Below are positions 18,631 through 27,795 of a stretch of 64,000 bases of DNA, in pieces. A program made the position numbers and the translations under genes. The DNA comes from Arenimonas caeni. GTDB taxonomy: Bacteria > Pseudomonadota > Gammaproteobacteria > Xanthomonadales > Xanthomonadaceae. The stretch spans positions 62,001 to 126,000 of the forward strand of contig NZ_KZ679091.1 of assembly GCF_003024235.1 (NCBI RefSeq). Direction: 5' to 3'. How positions within the stretch are numbered: position 1 is the stretch's first letter; every line of letters begins with the position of its first letter. The notes under the pieces were generated by a model. It was not told the origin of the DNA. It did no database searches and saw only the letters and a program-made list of their open reading frames with translations.

Positions 18631-19401
18631 ATGCGTCCAAGCCCGCTGGTCGGCCTGCCCTGCGATCGCAAGCAGTTCGGTCACCACCCCTTCCAGGCGG
18701 TGGGCGAGAAATACGTGCGGGCGGTAGTGGACGGAGCCGGTTGCCTGCCGGTGCTGCTGCCCTCGCTGGCGCCGCCGCTCGGGCACGACGACCTGCTCGA
18801 CCAGCTCGACGGCCTGCTGCTCACCGGCGCGCCCAGCAACATCGAGCCGCACCACTACGGCAACGAATCGAGCTACGAGGGCAACCTGCACGACCCGGCC
18901 CGCGACGCGAACACGCTGGGCCTGGTGCGGCTGGCGATCGGGCGCGGCCTGCCGGTGCTGGCCATCTGCCGCGGCCTGCAGGAAGTGAACGTGGCGCTGG
19001 GTGGCACCCTGCACCAGAAGGTGCACGAGATCGTCGGCTTCAATGACCACCGCGAGGACAAGTCCGAGCCGCTGGGCGTGCAGTACGCGCCGTCGCACCC
19101 GGTCGAGCTGGCCGAGGGCGGCTGGCTGCACCGCATCGCCGGCACGCGCGAGGTGATGGTCAATTCCCTGCACGGCCAGGGCCTGCGCGACCTCGCCCCC
19201 GGCCTGGTGGTGGAGGCGACGGCGCCCGACGGCCTGGTCGAGGCCGTTCGCCTCGACCGCGGCCGCCCCGATGCCCCTGATCCATTCCTCCTGGCGGTGC
19301 AGTGGCACCCGGAGTGGAGGGTCACCGAGAATCCTTTCTACCTGGGCATCTTCCAGGCGTTCGCGGCGGCCTGCCGCCAGCGCGCAGAACAAAGGCAGTA
19401 A
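18631..19401 (+). CDS. puuD: Gamma-glutamyl-GABA hydrolase (PuuD/SpuA, class I glutamine amidotransferase-like)
   Basis: The 256-residue hydrolase should release GABA and glutamate from gamma-glutamyl-GABA, ending the PuuABCD route. It belongs to peptidase family C26: VGLPCDRKQFG at the start, the oxyanion and ligand region GLLLTGAPSNIEPHHY, the nucleophile elbow VLAICRGLQEVNVALGG (Cys), and AVQWHPEW with the catalytic His. The frame opens earlier at 18577, but that portion lies over the candidate promoter, so the ATG at 18631 was taken. It starts the plus-strand operon puuD-spuB-spuC-pot, the gene order of the Pseudomonas spu cluster. Confidence 0.93.
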   Translation: MRPSPLVGLPCDRKQFGHHPFQAVGEKYVRAVVDGAGCLPVLLPSLAPPLGHDDLLDQLDGLLLTGAPSNIEPHHYGNESSYEGNLHDPARDANTLGLVRLAIGRGLPVLAICRGLQEVNVALGGTLHQKVHEIVGFNDHREDKSEPLGVQYAPSHPVELAEGGWLHRIAGTREVMVNSLHGQGLRDLAPGLVVEATAPDGLVEAVRLDRGRPDAPDPFLLAVQWHPEWRVTENPFYLGIFQAFAAACRQRAEQRQ

Positions 19402-19407
19402 AGGCCC

Positions 19408-20793
19408 ATGGCCAAGAAGAAAATCCCCCGCCAGACCGAGCAGGAGCAGCAGGAGAGCGAGATCAAGCGCTGGCTCAAGGAGCGTCGCATCACCGAGGTC
19501 GAGTGCCTGGTGCCCGACATCACCGGCAACGCCCGCGGCAAGATCATCCCGGCCGCCAAGTTCTCGCACGACTACGGCACGCGCCTGCCCGAGGGCATCT
19601 TCGCCACCACCGTCACCGGCGACTACCCGGACGAGTACGACGACCTGGTCAGCCCCTCCGATTCGGACATGATGCTGCGCCCGGACCCGGAGACCATCCG
19701 CATGGTGCCCTGGGCCACCGACCCGACCGCCCAGGTCATCCACGACTGCTTCACCAAGGACGGCCGCCCGCACGAACTGGCGCCGCGCAACGTGCTGCGC
19801 CGCGTGCTGGCGCTCTACGATGCGATCGGCCTGGCGCCGGTGATCGCGCCGGAGCTCGAGTTCTTCCTGGTCCAGCGCAACACCGACCCGGACTTCCCGC
19901 TGCAGCCGCCGGCCGGCCGCAATGGCCGCCCCGAGACGGCGCGCCAGAGCTACTCGATCGACGCGGTCAACGAGTTCGACCCCATCCTCGACCTGATGTA
20001 CGACTACTGCGAGGCGATGGACCTGGACGTCGACACCCTGGTGCACGAGTCCGGCGCGGCCCAGCTGGAAGTGAACTTCGTGCACGCCGACCCGCTCTCG
20101 CGCGCCGACCAGGTGTTCCTGTTCAAGCGCAGCATGCGCGAGGCGGCGATGCGCCACGGCATCTACGCCACCTTCCTGGCCAAGCCGATGGAGAACGAGC
20201 CGGGCAGCTCGATGCACATCCACCAGAGCCTGATCAGCACCAAGACCGGCAAGAACGTGTTCTCGGCGGGCAAGGCCGGCCAGCACACCGACATATTCAT
20301 GCATTACCTCGGCGGCCTGCAGAAGTACGTGCCGGCGGCCATGGCCTTCTTCGGTCCGAACGTGAACTCGTACCGGCGCCTGGCCTTCGGCGAGGTGTCG
20401 CCCAAGAACGTGCAGTGGGGCTACGACAACCGCACCTGCGGCCTGCGCGTGCCGCTGGACACGCCCGAGAACGCCCGCGTCGAGAGCCGCTTCGCCGGTT
20501 CCGACGTCAACCCCTACCTGGCCCTGGCGGCGACCCTGGCCTGCGGCTACCTGGGCATCCGGGAGAAGCTCCAGCCCACCGAGCCGCTCTCGGGCAGCGC
20601 CCACGCCAAGGGTTACGACCTGCCGCGCTCGCTGGAGGAGGCGATCGCGGAGCTGCGTGCCTGCAAGCCCCTGCGCGAGCTGCTGGGCGAGCGCTTCGTG
20701 CGCGCCTACACGGCCGTCAAGGACAAGGAACACCAGACCTACCTTCGAGTCATCAGCAGCTGGGAACGCGAGTTCCTCCTGCTCAACGTCTGA
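19408..20793 (+). CDS. spuB: Second glutamine-synthetase-family gamma-glutamyl polyamine synthetase (SpuB-like)
   Basis: The 461-residue GS-like ligase is clearly distinct from the puuA product at 17129-18496. It starts with a charged extension (MAKKKIPRQTEQEQQESEIK) and has IAPELEFFLV, PGSSMHIHQSL and RVPLDTPENARVESRFAGSDVNPYL at the catalytic positions. Order and spacing (6 bases after puuD, 14 before spuC) match spuA-spuB-spuC of Pseudomonas, where SpuB-type enzymes glutamylate polyamines. Two GS-like ligases may divide putrescine from other polyamines such as spermidine or cadaverine. That split is inferred. Confidence 0.88.
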   Translation: MAKKKIPRQTEQEQQESEIKRWLKERRITEVECLVPDITGNARGKIIPAAKFSHDYGTRLPEGIFATTVTGDYPDEYDDLVSPSDSDMMLRPDPETIRMVPWATDPTAQVIHDCFTKDGRPHELAPRNVLRRVLALYDAIGLAPVIAPELEFFLVQRNTDPDFPLQPPAGRNGRPETARQSYSIDAVNEFDPILDLMYDYCEAMDLDVDTLVHESGAAQLEVNFVHADPLSRADQVFLFKRSMREAAMRHGIYATFLAKPMENEPGSSMHIHQSLISTKTGKNVFSAGKAGQHTDIFMHYLGGLQKYVPAAMAFFGPNVNSYRRLAFGEVSPKNVQWGYDNRTCGLRVPLDTPENARVESRFAGSDVNPYLALAATLACGYLGIREKLQPTEPLSGSAHAKGYDLPRSLEEAIAELRACKPLRELLGERFVRAYTAVKDKEHQTYLRVISSWEREFLLLNV

Positions 20794-20807
20794 ACCAAGG
20801 AACGAAC

Positions 20808-22181
20808 ATGCCCGGAATCGACACCACCACCCTGCAGCGCCTCGACGCCGCCCACCACCTGCACCCGTTCAACGACAACGCGGCGCTGGCCAAGCGCGGC
20901 ACGCGCATCCTCACCCGCGGCGAGGGCTGTTATGTCTGGGACGCCGAGGGCAACCAGCTGCTCGATGCCTTCGCCGGCCTGTGGTGCGTCAACGTCGGCT
21001 ACGGCCGCAAGGAGCTCGGCCGGGTCGCCGCGCACCAGATGGACGAGCTGGCCTACTACAACAGCTTCTTCCAGTGCACCACCGAGCCGACGGTGCGGCT
21101 GTCGGCCAAGCTGGCCGAGCTGACCCCGCACGACCTCAACCACGCCTTCTTCACCAACTCCGGCTCCGAGGCCAACGACACCATCCTGCGCATGGTGCGG
21201 CACTTCTGGGCGGTGCAGGGCAAGCCGGAGAAGTTCAACTTCATCAGCCGCCACGACGGTTACCACGGCTCCACCGTGGCCGGCGCCAGCCTCGGCGGCA
21301 TGAAGGGCATGCACAAGCAGGGCGGGCTGCCGATCCCGGGCATCCACCACATCGACCCGCCGTACTGGTTCGGCGACGGCGGCGAGATGGACGAGGAAGA
21401 GTATGGCCGGGTGGCGGCCAAGCGGCTGGAGGACAAGATCCTCGAGCTCGGGCCGGAGAACGTGGCCGCCTTCATCGGCGAGCCGGTGATGGGCGCGATC
21501 GGCGTGTACATCCCGCCGCGCAACTACTGGAAAGAGATCGAGCGCATCTGCCGCCAGTACGACGTGCTGCTGGTGGCCGACGAGGTCATCTGCGGCTTCG
21601 GCCGCACCGGCAACTGGTTCGCCGCCGAGACCTTCGACTTCCGTCCCGACGTGATGACCCTGGCCAAGGGCATCACCTCGGGATACATCCCGCTGGGCGC
21701 GGTGATGTTCAACGACCGCGTGGCCGAGGTGCTGGCCACCAAGGGCGGCGAGCTGGCCCATGGCTACACCTATTCGGGCCACCCGGTCTGCGCCGCCGTG
21801 GCGCTGGAGAACATCCGCATCCTGCAGGACGAGAAGATCATCGAGACCTGCCGCAACGACACCGGCCCCTACCTGGCCGAGAAGTGGAAGGCCCTGGGCG
21901 AGCACCCCCTGGTGGGCGAGGCGCGCATCCTGGGCATGGTCGGCGCGCTCGAGCTGGTGCCGCGCAAGCCGGCCCGCGAGTACTTCCCGGACCGGGGCAG
22001 GGTGGGGCAGATGTGCCGCGACTTCGCCCTGCGCAGCGGCCTGATCCTGCGCGCCACCAACGACGCCATGCTGCTCTCGCCGCCGCTGGTGATCACCAAG
22101 GCCCAGGTGGACGAACTGGCCGAGAAGACCTGGCGCGCCCTGGACCTGACGGCCCGCGAGCTGGGCATGCCGACCGCGTGA
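20808..22181 (+). CDS. spuC: Putrescine:pyruvate aminotransferase (SpuC-like, class III PLP)
   Basis: The 457-residue class III aminotransferase likely converts putrescine plus pyruvate to 4-aminobutanal plus alanine. Features are HHLHPFNDNAALAKRGTRI at the start, FTNSGSEANDTILRMVRHFW, VLLVADEVICGFGRTG (PLP Asp) and TLAKGITSGYIPLGAV (PLP Lys). The long frame is open far upstream, but the ATG at 20808 follows AAGGAACG and begins the family homology. It provides a direct, non-glutamylated route alongside PuuAB. The alanine it makes could also be recycled by alanine dehydrogenase at 6930. Confidence 0.93.
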   Translation: MPGIDTTTLQRLDAAHHLHPFNDNAALAKRGTRILTRGEGCYVWDAEGNQLLDAFAGLWCVNVGYGRKELGRVAAHQMDELAYYNSFFQCTTEPTVRLSAKLAELTPHDLNHAFFTNSGSEANDTILRMVRHFWAVQGKPEKFNFISRHDGYHGSTVAGASLGGMKGMHKQGGLPIPGIHHIDPPYWFGDGGEMDEEEYGRVAAKRLEDKILELGPENVAAFIGEPVMGAIGVYIPPRNYWKEIERICRQYDVLLVADEVICGFGRTGNWFAAETFDFRPDVMTLAKGITSGYIPLGAVMFNDRVAEVLATKGGELAHGYTYSGHPVCAAVALENIRILQDEKIIETCRNDTGPYLAEKWKALGEHPLVGEARILGMVGALELVPRKPAREYFPDRGRVGQMCRDFALRSGLILRATNDAMLLSPPLVITKAQVDELAEKTWRALDLTARELGMPTA

Positions 22182-22277
22182 AAAAAGGCCCCGGCCCGCC
22201 CCCCGTGGCGGCCGTGGCCGTGTGTATCATGGTTCCAGCAGTACGAACGCTTCATTTACCTTCAGGGGAGTGTGTCG

Positions 22278-23429
22278 ATGAAAGCCAGGATGTCTGCTAT
22301 TTGCCTTGCCTTCGTGCTCGCCGGCTGCGGCGGCGAGCAACCCGCCAGCCAGGGTGACGCAGGTACGGCCGCGCCGCCGGCCGGCTCCAAGGTCCTCAAC
22401 ATCTACAACTGGTCCGACTACATCGGCGAGGACACCATCGCCAACTTCGAGGCCGAGACCGGGATCAAGGTCACCTACGACGTCTTCGACTCCAACGAGC
22501 TGCTCGAAGCCAAGCTGATGTCCGGCAACACCGGCTACGACATCGTGGTGCCGTCGCTCACCTTCCTGTCGCGCCAGGTGCAGGCCGGCGTGTTCCAGGA
22601 GCTCGACAAGTCGCGCTTCACCAACTACGGCAACCTCGACCCGGACTTCCTCGCGCTGCTGGCGCAGAACGACCCGGGCAACGCCCACTCGCTGCCCTAC
22701 CTGTGGGGCACCACCGGCATCGGCTACAACGTCGAGAAGGTGAAGGCCGCCCTGGGCGAGGACGCCCCGGTGGACAGCTGGGCGCTGGTGTTCGAGCCGG
22801 AGAACCTCGCCAAGCTCAAGGGCTGCGGCGTGGCCTTCCTCGACACCCCGTCCGAGATCATTCCGCCGGTGCTGCGCTACCTCGGCGAGGAGCCCAACAG
22901 CTTCGACGAGGCGGTGGTGAAGAAGGCCGTCGATCGCCTGCAGGAGCTGCGTCCGCACATCACCTACTTCCACAGCTCGCAGTTCATCAACGACCTCGCC
23001 AATGGCGACATCTGCGTGGCCGTGGGCTGGTCGGGCGACATCATCCAGGCCCAGGCGCGCGCCGCCGAGGCGGCCGAGGCCAACCCGGGCAAGCCGGCCG
23101 TCGAAGTGGCGTACTCGATCCCGAAGGAGGGCGCGCCGATGTGGTTCGACATGCTGGCGATCCCGAAGGACGCCAAGAACGTCGACAACGCCTACCTGTT
23201 CCTCGACTACGTGATGCGCGCCGATGTGACGGCCGGCATCCAGAACTACGTGATGTACGCCAGCGCCAACCAGGCGGCGCTGCCGCTGGTGGACGAGGCC
23301 GTGCTCAACGACCCGGGCATCTACCCGGACGAGGAGACCAAGGCCAAGCTGTTCACGCTGGCGGTGCTGCCGCCCGAGGTGGACCGCATGTTCACCCGCC
23401 ACTGGACCACCCTCAAGACGGGGCAGTAA
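22278..23429 (+). CDS. potF: Putrescine/polyamine ABC transporter, substrate-binding lipoprotein (PotF/SpuD-like)
   Basis: The 383-residue protein is the extracytoplasmic polyamine receptor of the PotFGHI system. A lipoprotein signal with lipobox LAGC (MKARMSAICLAFVLAGCGG) anchors it to the membrane. The mature start KVLNIYNWSDYIGEDTIANFE is the spermidine/putrescine-binding signature, and SYDIVVPS- and VGWSGDI-type ligand loops follow (here YDIVVPSLTFL and VAVGWSGDIIQA). A GTG lies at 22272, but AGGGGAG at 22264-22270 spaces properly only to the ATG at 22278. Only one binding protein is present, unlike the SpuD/SpuE pair of Pseudomonas. Confidence 0.94.
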   Translation: MKARMSAICLAFVLAGCGGEQPASQGDAGTAAPPAGSKVLNIYNWSDYIGEDTIANFEAETGIKVTYDVFDSNELLEAKLMSGNTGYDIVVPSLTFLSRQVQAGVFQELDKSRFTNYGNLDPDFLALLAQNDPGNAHSLPYLWGTTGIGYNVEKVKAALGEDAPVDSWALVFEPENLAKLKGCGVAFLDTPSEIIPPVLRYLGEEPNSFDEAVVKKAVDRLQELRPHITYFHSSQFINDLANGDICVAVGWSGDIIQAQARAAEAAEANPGKPAVEVAYSIPKEGAPMWFDMLAIPKDAKNVDNAYLFLDYVMRADVTAGIQNYVMYASANQAALPLVDEAVLNDPGIYPDEETKAKLFTLAVLPPEVDRMFTRHWTTLKTGQ

Positions 23430-23435
23430 GCACCG

Positions 23436-24581
23436 ATGGCAGCGACCCCGAGCGGCGCCCTGGCGGGCGCACCCAAGAACGACATGCTGGGCGCCGAGGA
23501 CTACTTGCGCATCGAGGCGGTGCGCAAGGAGTTCGATGGCTTCGTGGCGGTCGACGACGTGAGCGTGTCGATCCGGCAGGGCGAGATCTTCGCCCTGCTG
23601 GGCGCCTCGGGTTGCGGAAAGTCCACGCTGCTGCGCTGCCTCGCCGGCTTCGAGAAGCCGACCAAGGGCCGCATCGTGCTCGACGGCCAGGACATCACGG
23701 GCCTGCCGCCCTACGAGCGGCCGATCAACATGATGTTCCAGTCCTACGCGCTGTTCCCGCACATGAGCGTGGAGCAGAACGTGGCCTTCGGCCTCAAGCA
23801 GGACGGCATGGCCAAGGCCGAGGTCGCCCGGCGCGTGCAGGAGATGCTGGCCCTGGTGCAGATGGAGAAGTACGCGCGTCGCAAGCCGCACCAGCTCTCC
23901 GGTGGCCAGCAGCAGCGCGTCGCGCTGGCGCGCTCGCTGGCCAAGGGCCCGAAGCTGCTCCTGCTCGACGAGCCGATGGGTGCGCTCGACAAGAAGCTGC
24001 GCTCGCAGATGCAGCTTGAGCTGGTGAACATCGTCGAGCGCCTGGGCGTGACCTGCGTGATGGTCACCCACGACCAGGAAGAGGCCATGACCATGGCCCA
24101 CCGCATCGCCGTCATGGACTCGGGCTGGATCCGCCAGGTCGGCACCCCCGACGAGATCTACGAGCAGCCCAGCTGCCGGTTCACCGCCGAGTTCATCGGT
24201 TCGGTGAACCTGATCGAGGGTCGCATCAAGGACGACGAGAAGGACTTCATCACCATCGCCAGCCCGGCGATGGAGCACCTGGCCTACGTCGGCCACGGCG
24301 TCACCGGCTTCGAGGGGCAGGAGGTGGCGCTGGCCATCCGCCCGGAGAAGATCCACGTCGACAAGGACGAGCCGGCGCAGCCGCACAACAAGGTGCGCGG
24401 CACCATCGAGGACATCGCCTATTTCGGCAGCCACTCGGTGTTCCACGTGCGCCTGCCCGGCGGCACCAAGCTGCTGGCCAACATGCTCAACAGCCAGCGC
24501 TGGGCCAGCGAACGCTTCACCTGGAACGACCTGGTGTGGCTGAGCTGGGACGACCAGGCCGGCGTGGTGCTGACCTCGTGA
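23436..24581 (+). CDS. potG: Polyamine ABC transporter ATP-binding protein (PotG/SpuF-like)
   Basis: The 381-residue ATPase powers putrescine import. It has Walker A GASGCGKST, the Q-loop in MMFQSYALFPHMS, the ABC signature LSGGQQQR, Walker B LLLLDEPMGALD and the switch VMVTHDQEEAM. A C-terminal TOBE domain follows (about residues 290-375, VALAIRPEKIHV onward). It begins 6 bases after potF, and its stop overlaps the potH start by 4 bases (GTGA), indicating translational coupling within the operon. Confidence 0.96.
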   Translation: MAATPSGALAGAPKNDMLGAEDYLRIEAVRKEFDGFVAVDDVSVSIRQGEIFALLGASGCGKSTLLRCLAGFEKPTKGRIVLDGQDITGLPPYERPINMMFQSYALFPHMSVEQNVAFGLKQDGMAKAEVARRVQEMLALVQMEKYARRKPHQLSGGQQQRVALARSLAKGPKLLLLDEPMGALDKKLRSQMQLELVNIVERLGVTCVMVTHDQEEAMTMAHRIAVMDSGWIRQVGTPDEIYEQPSCRFTAEFIGSVNLIEGRIKDDEKDFITIASPAMEHLAYVGHGVTGFEGQEVALAIRPEKIHVDKDEPAQPHNKVRGTIEDIAYFGSHSVFHVRLPGGTKLLANMLNSQRWASERFTWNDLVWLSWDDQAGVVLTS

Positions 24582-25495
24582 GCAAGCTGCTGAACTCGGT
24601 CCGCAAGCGCCTTCCCGGGCCGCGCTGGCTGGTGATCGGCGTGCCCTACCTGTGGATGCTGCTGTTCTTCGCCATCCCGTTCGCGATCGCGCTGCAGATC
24701 AGCTTCGCCAGCGCCGCCATCGCCATGCCGCCCTACACCGACCTGGTGTCCTGGGCCGGCGACAAGCTCGAGATCACCCTCAACACCGGCAACTACCTGT
24801 TCCTGGTGCGCGACAGCCTGTACGTGAAGGCCTACCTGAGTTCGCTCGAGATCGCGGTCGTCTCGACCTTCCTGTGCCTGCTGCTGGGCTACCCGATCGC
24901 CTACGGCATCTCGCGCATGGAGCCGTCCACGCGCAACATCGCGCTGATGCTGGTCATCCTGCCCAGCTGGACGTCCTTCCTGATCCGCATCTACGCCTGG
25001 GTCGGCATCCTCAAGAACAACGGCCTGCTCAACAACATGCTCATCGGCATGGGGCTCATCGACGAGCCGCTGGCGATCCTGCACACGCCGGTGGCGGTGT
25101 ACATCGGCATCGTCTATGCCTACCTGCCGTTCATGGTGCTGCCGCTCTACGCCAACCTGGTCAAGCACGACCACCGCCTGCTCGAGGCCGCCAACGACCT
25201 GGGTGCGCCGCCCTGGAAGGCCTTCCTGACGGTGACCCTGCCGCTGTCGAAGGCCGGCATCATCGCCGGCTCCATGCTGGTGCTGATCCCGGTGGTGGGC
25301 GAATTCGTCATCCCCGAGATGCTCGGCGGGCCGGACACGCTGATGATCGGCCGGGTCCTGTGGCAGGAATTCTTCAACAACCGCGACTGGCCGGTGGCCT
25401 CGGCGGTGGCGATCGTGATGCTGGCCCTGCTCATCATCCCCATCACCATCTTCCACCGCTCGCAGTCGAAGGAAATGGAGTCCAGGCTCACGTGA
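24578..25495 (+). CDS. potH: Polyamine ABC transporter permease (PotH/SpuG-like)
   Basis: The 305-residue inner-membrane permease has about six transmembrane segments, the first at LVIGVPYLWMLLFFAIPFAIALQ. The cytoplasmic EAA loop that contacts the ATPase is EAANDLGAPPWKAFLTVTLPLSKAGI. Start is GTG at 24578, overlapping the potG stop. The downstream potI start likewise overlaps by 4 bases, so potG-potH-potI are a tightly coupled unit. Confidence 0.95.
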   Translation: MSKLLNSVRKRLPGPRWLVIGVPYLWMLLFFAIPFAIALQISFASAAIAMPPYTDLVSWAGDKLEITLNTGNYLFLVRDSLYVKAYLSSLEIAVVSTFLCLLLGYPIAYGISRMEPSTRNIALMLVILPSWTSFLIRIYAWVGILKNNGLLNNMLIGMGLIDEPLAILHTPVAVYIGIVYAYLPFMVLPLYANLVKHDHRLLEAANDLGAPPWKAFLTVTLPLSKAGIIAGSMLVLIPVVGEFVIPEMLGGPDTLMIGRVLWQEFFNNRDWPVASAVAIVMLALLIIPITIFHRSQSKEMESRLT

Positions 25496-26334
25496 GCAGC
25501 GCACGCACCTCCGGCTTCACCAGGACCATGCTGGTGATTGGCTTCGTATTCCTGTACGCGCCCATCCTCAGCCTGATGGTCTACTCGTTCAACGAGTCGC
25601 GCCTGGTCACGGTGTGGTCGGGCTTCTCGGTGAAGTGGTACGTCGAGCTGTTCCGCGACAAGCAGATGATGGACGCGGCCTGGGTGAGCATCCAGGTGGC
25701 GTTCTGGACCGCCTGCGCGGCCGTGGTGCTGGGCACGATGGCCTCGATGGCCATGGTCCGGATGCGCCACTTTCCGGGCAAGACCGTGTTCGGCGGCCTG
25801 ATCACCGCGCCGCTGGTGATGCCCGAGGTGATCACCGGCCTGTCGATCCTGCTGCTGTTCGTGTCCTACGGGCCGACCATCGGCATCGGCGCGCAGCGCG
25901 GCATGCTCACCATCTGGATCGCCCACGTCACCTTCGCCATGGCCTTCGTCACGGTGGTGATCAGTTCGCGGCTGGCCGAGCTCGACCGCTCGCTGGAGGA
26001 GGCCGCGATGGACCTGGGCGCGAACCGCGCGAAGGTATTCTTCGTGATCACGCTGCCGATCATCGCCCCGGCACTGGTAGCCGGCTGGCTGCTGGCCTTC
26101 ACCCTCAGCCTCGACGACCTGGTGATCGCCAGCTTCGTCTCCGGCCCCTCGTCCACCACGCTGCCGATGAAGGTGTTCTCGTCGGTGCGCCTGGGCGTGA
26201 GCCCGAAGATCAACGCGCTGGCGACCTTGATGATCGTCGCCGTGTCCATTGCCGCGGTCATCGGCTGGTGGCTGATGAGCCGCGAGGAAAAGAAGCGCCG
26301 GCGCGACGCCCAGCTGGCGCTGCAGAAGGGTTGA
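25492..26334 (+). CDS. potI: Polyamine ABC transporter permease (PotI/SpuH-like)
   Basis: The 280-residue second permease pairs with PotH to form the channel. The first helix is MLVIGFVFLYAPILSLMVYSFNESR, a PotC/PotI hallmark. The EAA loop is EEAAMDLGANRAKVFFVITLPIIAPALVAG, and LDDLVIASFVSGPSSTTLPM is a conserved PotI stretch. Translation starts at GTG 25492 overlapping potH. It is followed by the succinate-semialdehyde dehydrogenase gene after 4 bases. Confidence 0.95.
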   Translation: MSSARTSGFTRTMLVIGFVFLYAPILSLMVYSFNESRLVTVWSGFSVKWYVELFRDKQMMDAAWVSIQVAFWTACAAVVLGTMASMAMVRMRHFPGKTVFGGLITAPLVMPEVITGLSILLLFVSYGPTIGIGAQRGMLTIWIAHVTFAMAFVTVVISSRLAELDRSLEEAAMDLGANRAKVFFVITLPIIAPALVAGWLLAFTLSLDDLVIASFVSGPSSTTLPMKVFSSVRLGVSPKINALATLMIVAVSIAAVIGWWLMSREEKKRRRDAQLALQKG

Positions 26335-26338
26335 AACC

Positions 26339-27697
26339 ATGATCGAAGCCAATATCGACCCCTGGACCGGGGAAGTGCGTCCGTTCCCGAAGATGGCCCC
26401 GGCCGACATCGAGGCCGCCCTGGCCGCCTCGGCGGCCGCGTTCCCGGCCTGGTCGGCGCTGTCGCTCGACGAGCGCGCCGCCCACCTGCGGCGCATCGCC
26501 GCCACGCTGCGTACGCGGCGCGAGGACCTGGCGCTGACGATGACCGCCGAGATGGGCAAGCTGCGCCGCGAGGCCCTGGCCGAGATCGAGAAGAGCGCCT
26601 CGGCCTGCGAGTACTACGCCGACAACGCGGCGCGCTACCTGCAGGAGCAGGCCATCGGCACCGAGGCGGCGCGCAGCTACGTGCGCTACGAGCCGATCGG
26701 CTGCGTGCTGGCGATCATGCCGTGGAATTTCCCGGTCTGGCAGGTCTTCCGCTTCCTGGCGCCGGGCCTGATGGCCGGCAACGTGGCCCTGCTCAAGCAC
26801 GCCACCAACGTGCCGGCCTGCGCCGACGCCATCGCCGAAGTGCTGGCCGAGGCCGGCCTGCCGGCGGGCGTTTTCGGCGTGCTGCACATCAACAACCAGC
26901 AGGCCGCCGGGGTGATCGGTGATCCGCGCGTCCAGGCGGTTACGCTGACCGGCAGCGAGCGCGCCGGCCGCTCCGTGGCCGCGACCGCGGGCAGTCATCT
27001 GAAGAAGTGCGTGCTCGAGCTCGGCGGCTCCGACCCGTTCATCGTGCTCGACGACGCCGACCTGGAAAAGACCGTGCCGGTGGCCGTCGCCTCGCGCTTC
27101 GGCAATGCCGGCCAGACCTGCATCGCCGCCAAGCGTTTCATCGTCACCCCGGGCATCGCCGATCGCTTCGTGCGCGCCTTCTGCGAGGCCGCCGGCCAGC
27201 TGCAGGTCGGCGACCCGAATGATGGCGCCACCACGCTGGCACCGATGGCCCGCGCCGACCTGCGCGACGAACTGCACCGTCAGGTGATGGCCAGTGTCGC
27301 GCAGGGCGCGCGCGTGTTGCTGGGCGGCCAGCCGGGGCAGGGCGACACAAGCTACCCGGCCACCATCCTCGATGCCGTGGCGCCGGGCATGCTGGCCTGG
27401 GACGAGGAGCTGTTCGGCCCGGTGGCCTCGATCCTGCGCGTGGCCGACGAGGCCGAGGCGGTGCGCGTGGCCAACGCCACCCGCTTCGGCCTGGGCGCCA
27501 GCGTCTGGACCACGGACGCCCACCGCGGCGAGCGCCTGGCCCGGCGCATCCAGGCCGGCGCCTGTTTCGTCAATTCGCTGGTCAAGTCCGACGTGCGCCT
27601 GCCGTTCGGCGGCACCAAGGCCTCGGGTTTCGGCCGCGAGCTGGCCGAGCACGGCATCCACGAGTTCACCAACATCAAGACCGTCTACGTGGCCTGA
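26339..27697 (+). CDS. sad: NAD(P)-dependent succinate-semialdehyde dehydrogenase (Sad/GabD-type)
   Basis: The 452-residue aldehyde dehydrogenase probably oxidises succinate semialdehyde to succinate, the exit from GABA into the TCA cycle. It lacks the longer N-terminus of GabD and starts directly at ANIDPWTGEVRPFPKM, as in the Sad (YneI) subfamily. Other marks are IMPWNFPVWQVFRF, the VLELGGSDPFIVLDD general-base region and the catalytic Cys in GNAGQTCIAAKRF. It lies 4 bases after potI, and its place at the end of the polyamine operon supports the role. No dedicated GABA transaminase is evident nearby, so SpuC or AptA may serve, or the gene is elsewhere. Confidence 0.88.
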   Translation: MIEANIDPWTGEVRPFPKMAPADIEAALAASAAAFPAWSALSLDERAAHLRRIAATLRTRREDLALTMTAEMGKLRREALAEIEKSASACEYYADNAARYLQEQAIGTEAARSYVRYEPIGCVLAIMPWNFPVWQVFRFLAPGLMAGNVALLKHATNVPACADAIAEVLAEAGLPAGVFGVLHINNQQAAGVIGDPRVQAVTLTGSERAGRSVAATAGSHLKKCVLELGGSDPFIVLDDADLEKTVPVAVASRFGNAGQTCIAAKRFIVTPGIADRFVRAFCEAAGQLQVGDPNDGATTLAPMARADLRDELHRQVMASVAQGARVLLGGQPGQGDTSYPATILDAVAPGMLAWDEELFGPVASILRVADEAEAVRVANATRFGLGASVWTTDAHRGERLARRIQAGACFVNSLVKSDVRLPFGGTKASGFGRELAEHGIHEFTNIKTVYVA

Positions 27698-27795
27698 CGC
27701 CCGAGGCGTTGTCACAGCTGCGTGAAATCGGTTTAGACTCGGGCTGTTGGCGTGGTCCGAAGGGGGCGGCCTGCCTGGTTCACAGGAGGATTCGC

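Noticed and set aside
22272-22277. GTG at 22272 as start of potF
   Set aside because: It is only 1 base from the AGGGGAG ribosome site; the ATG at 22278 has correct spacing and starts the lipoprotein signal.
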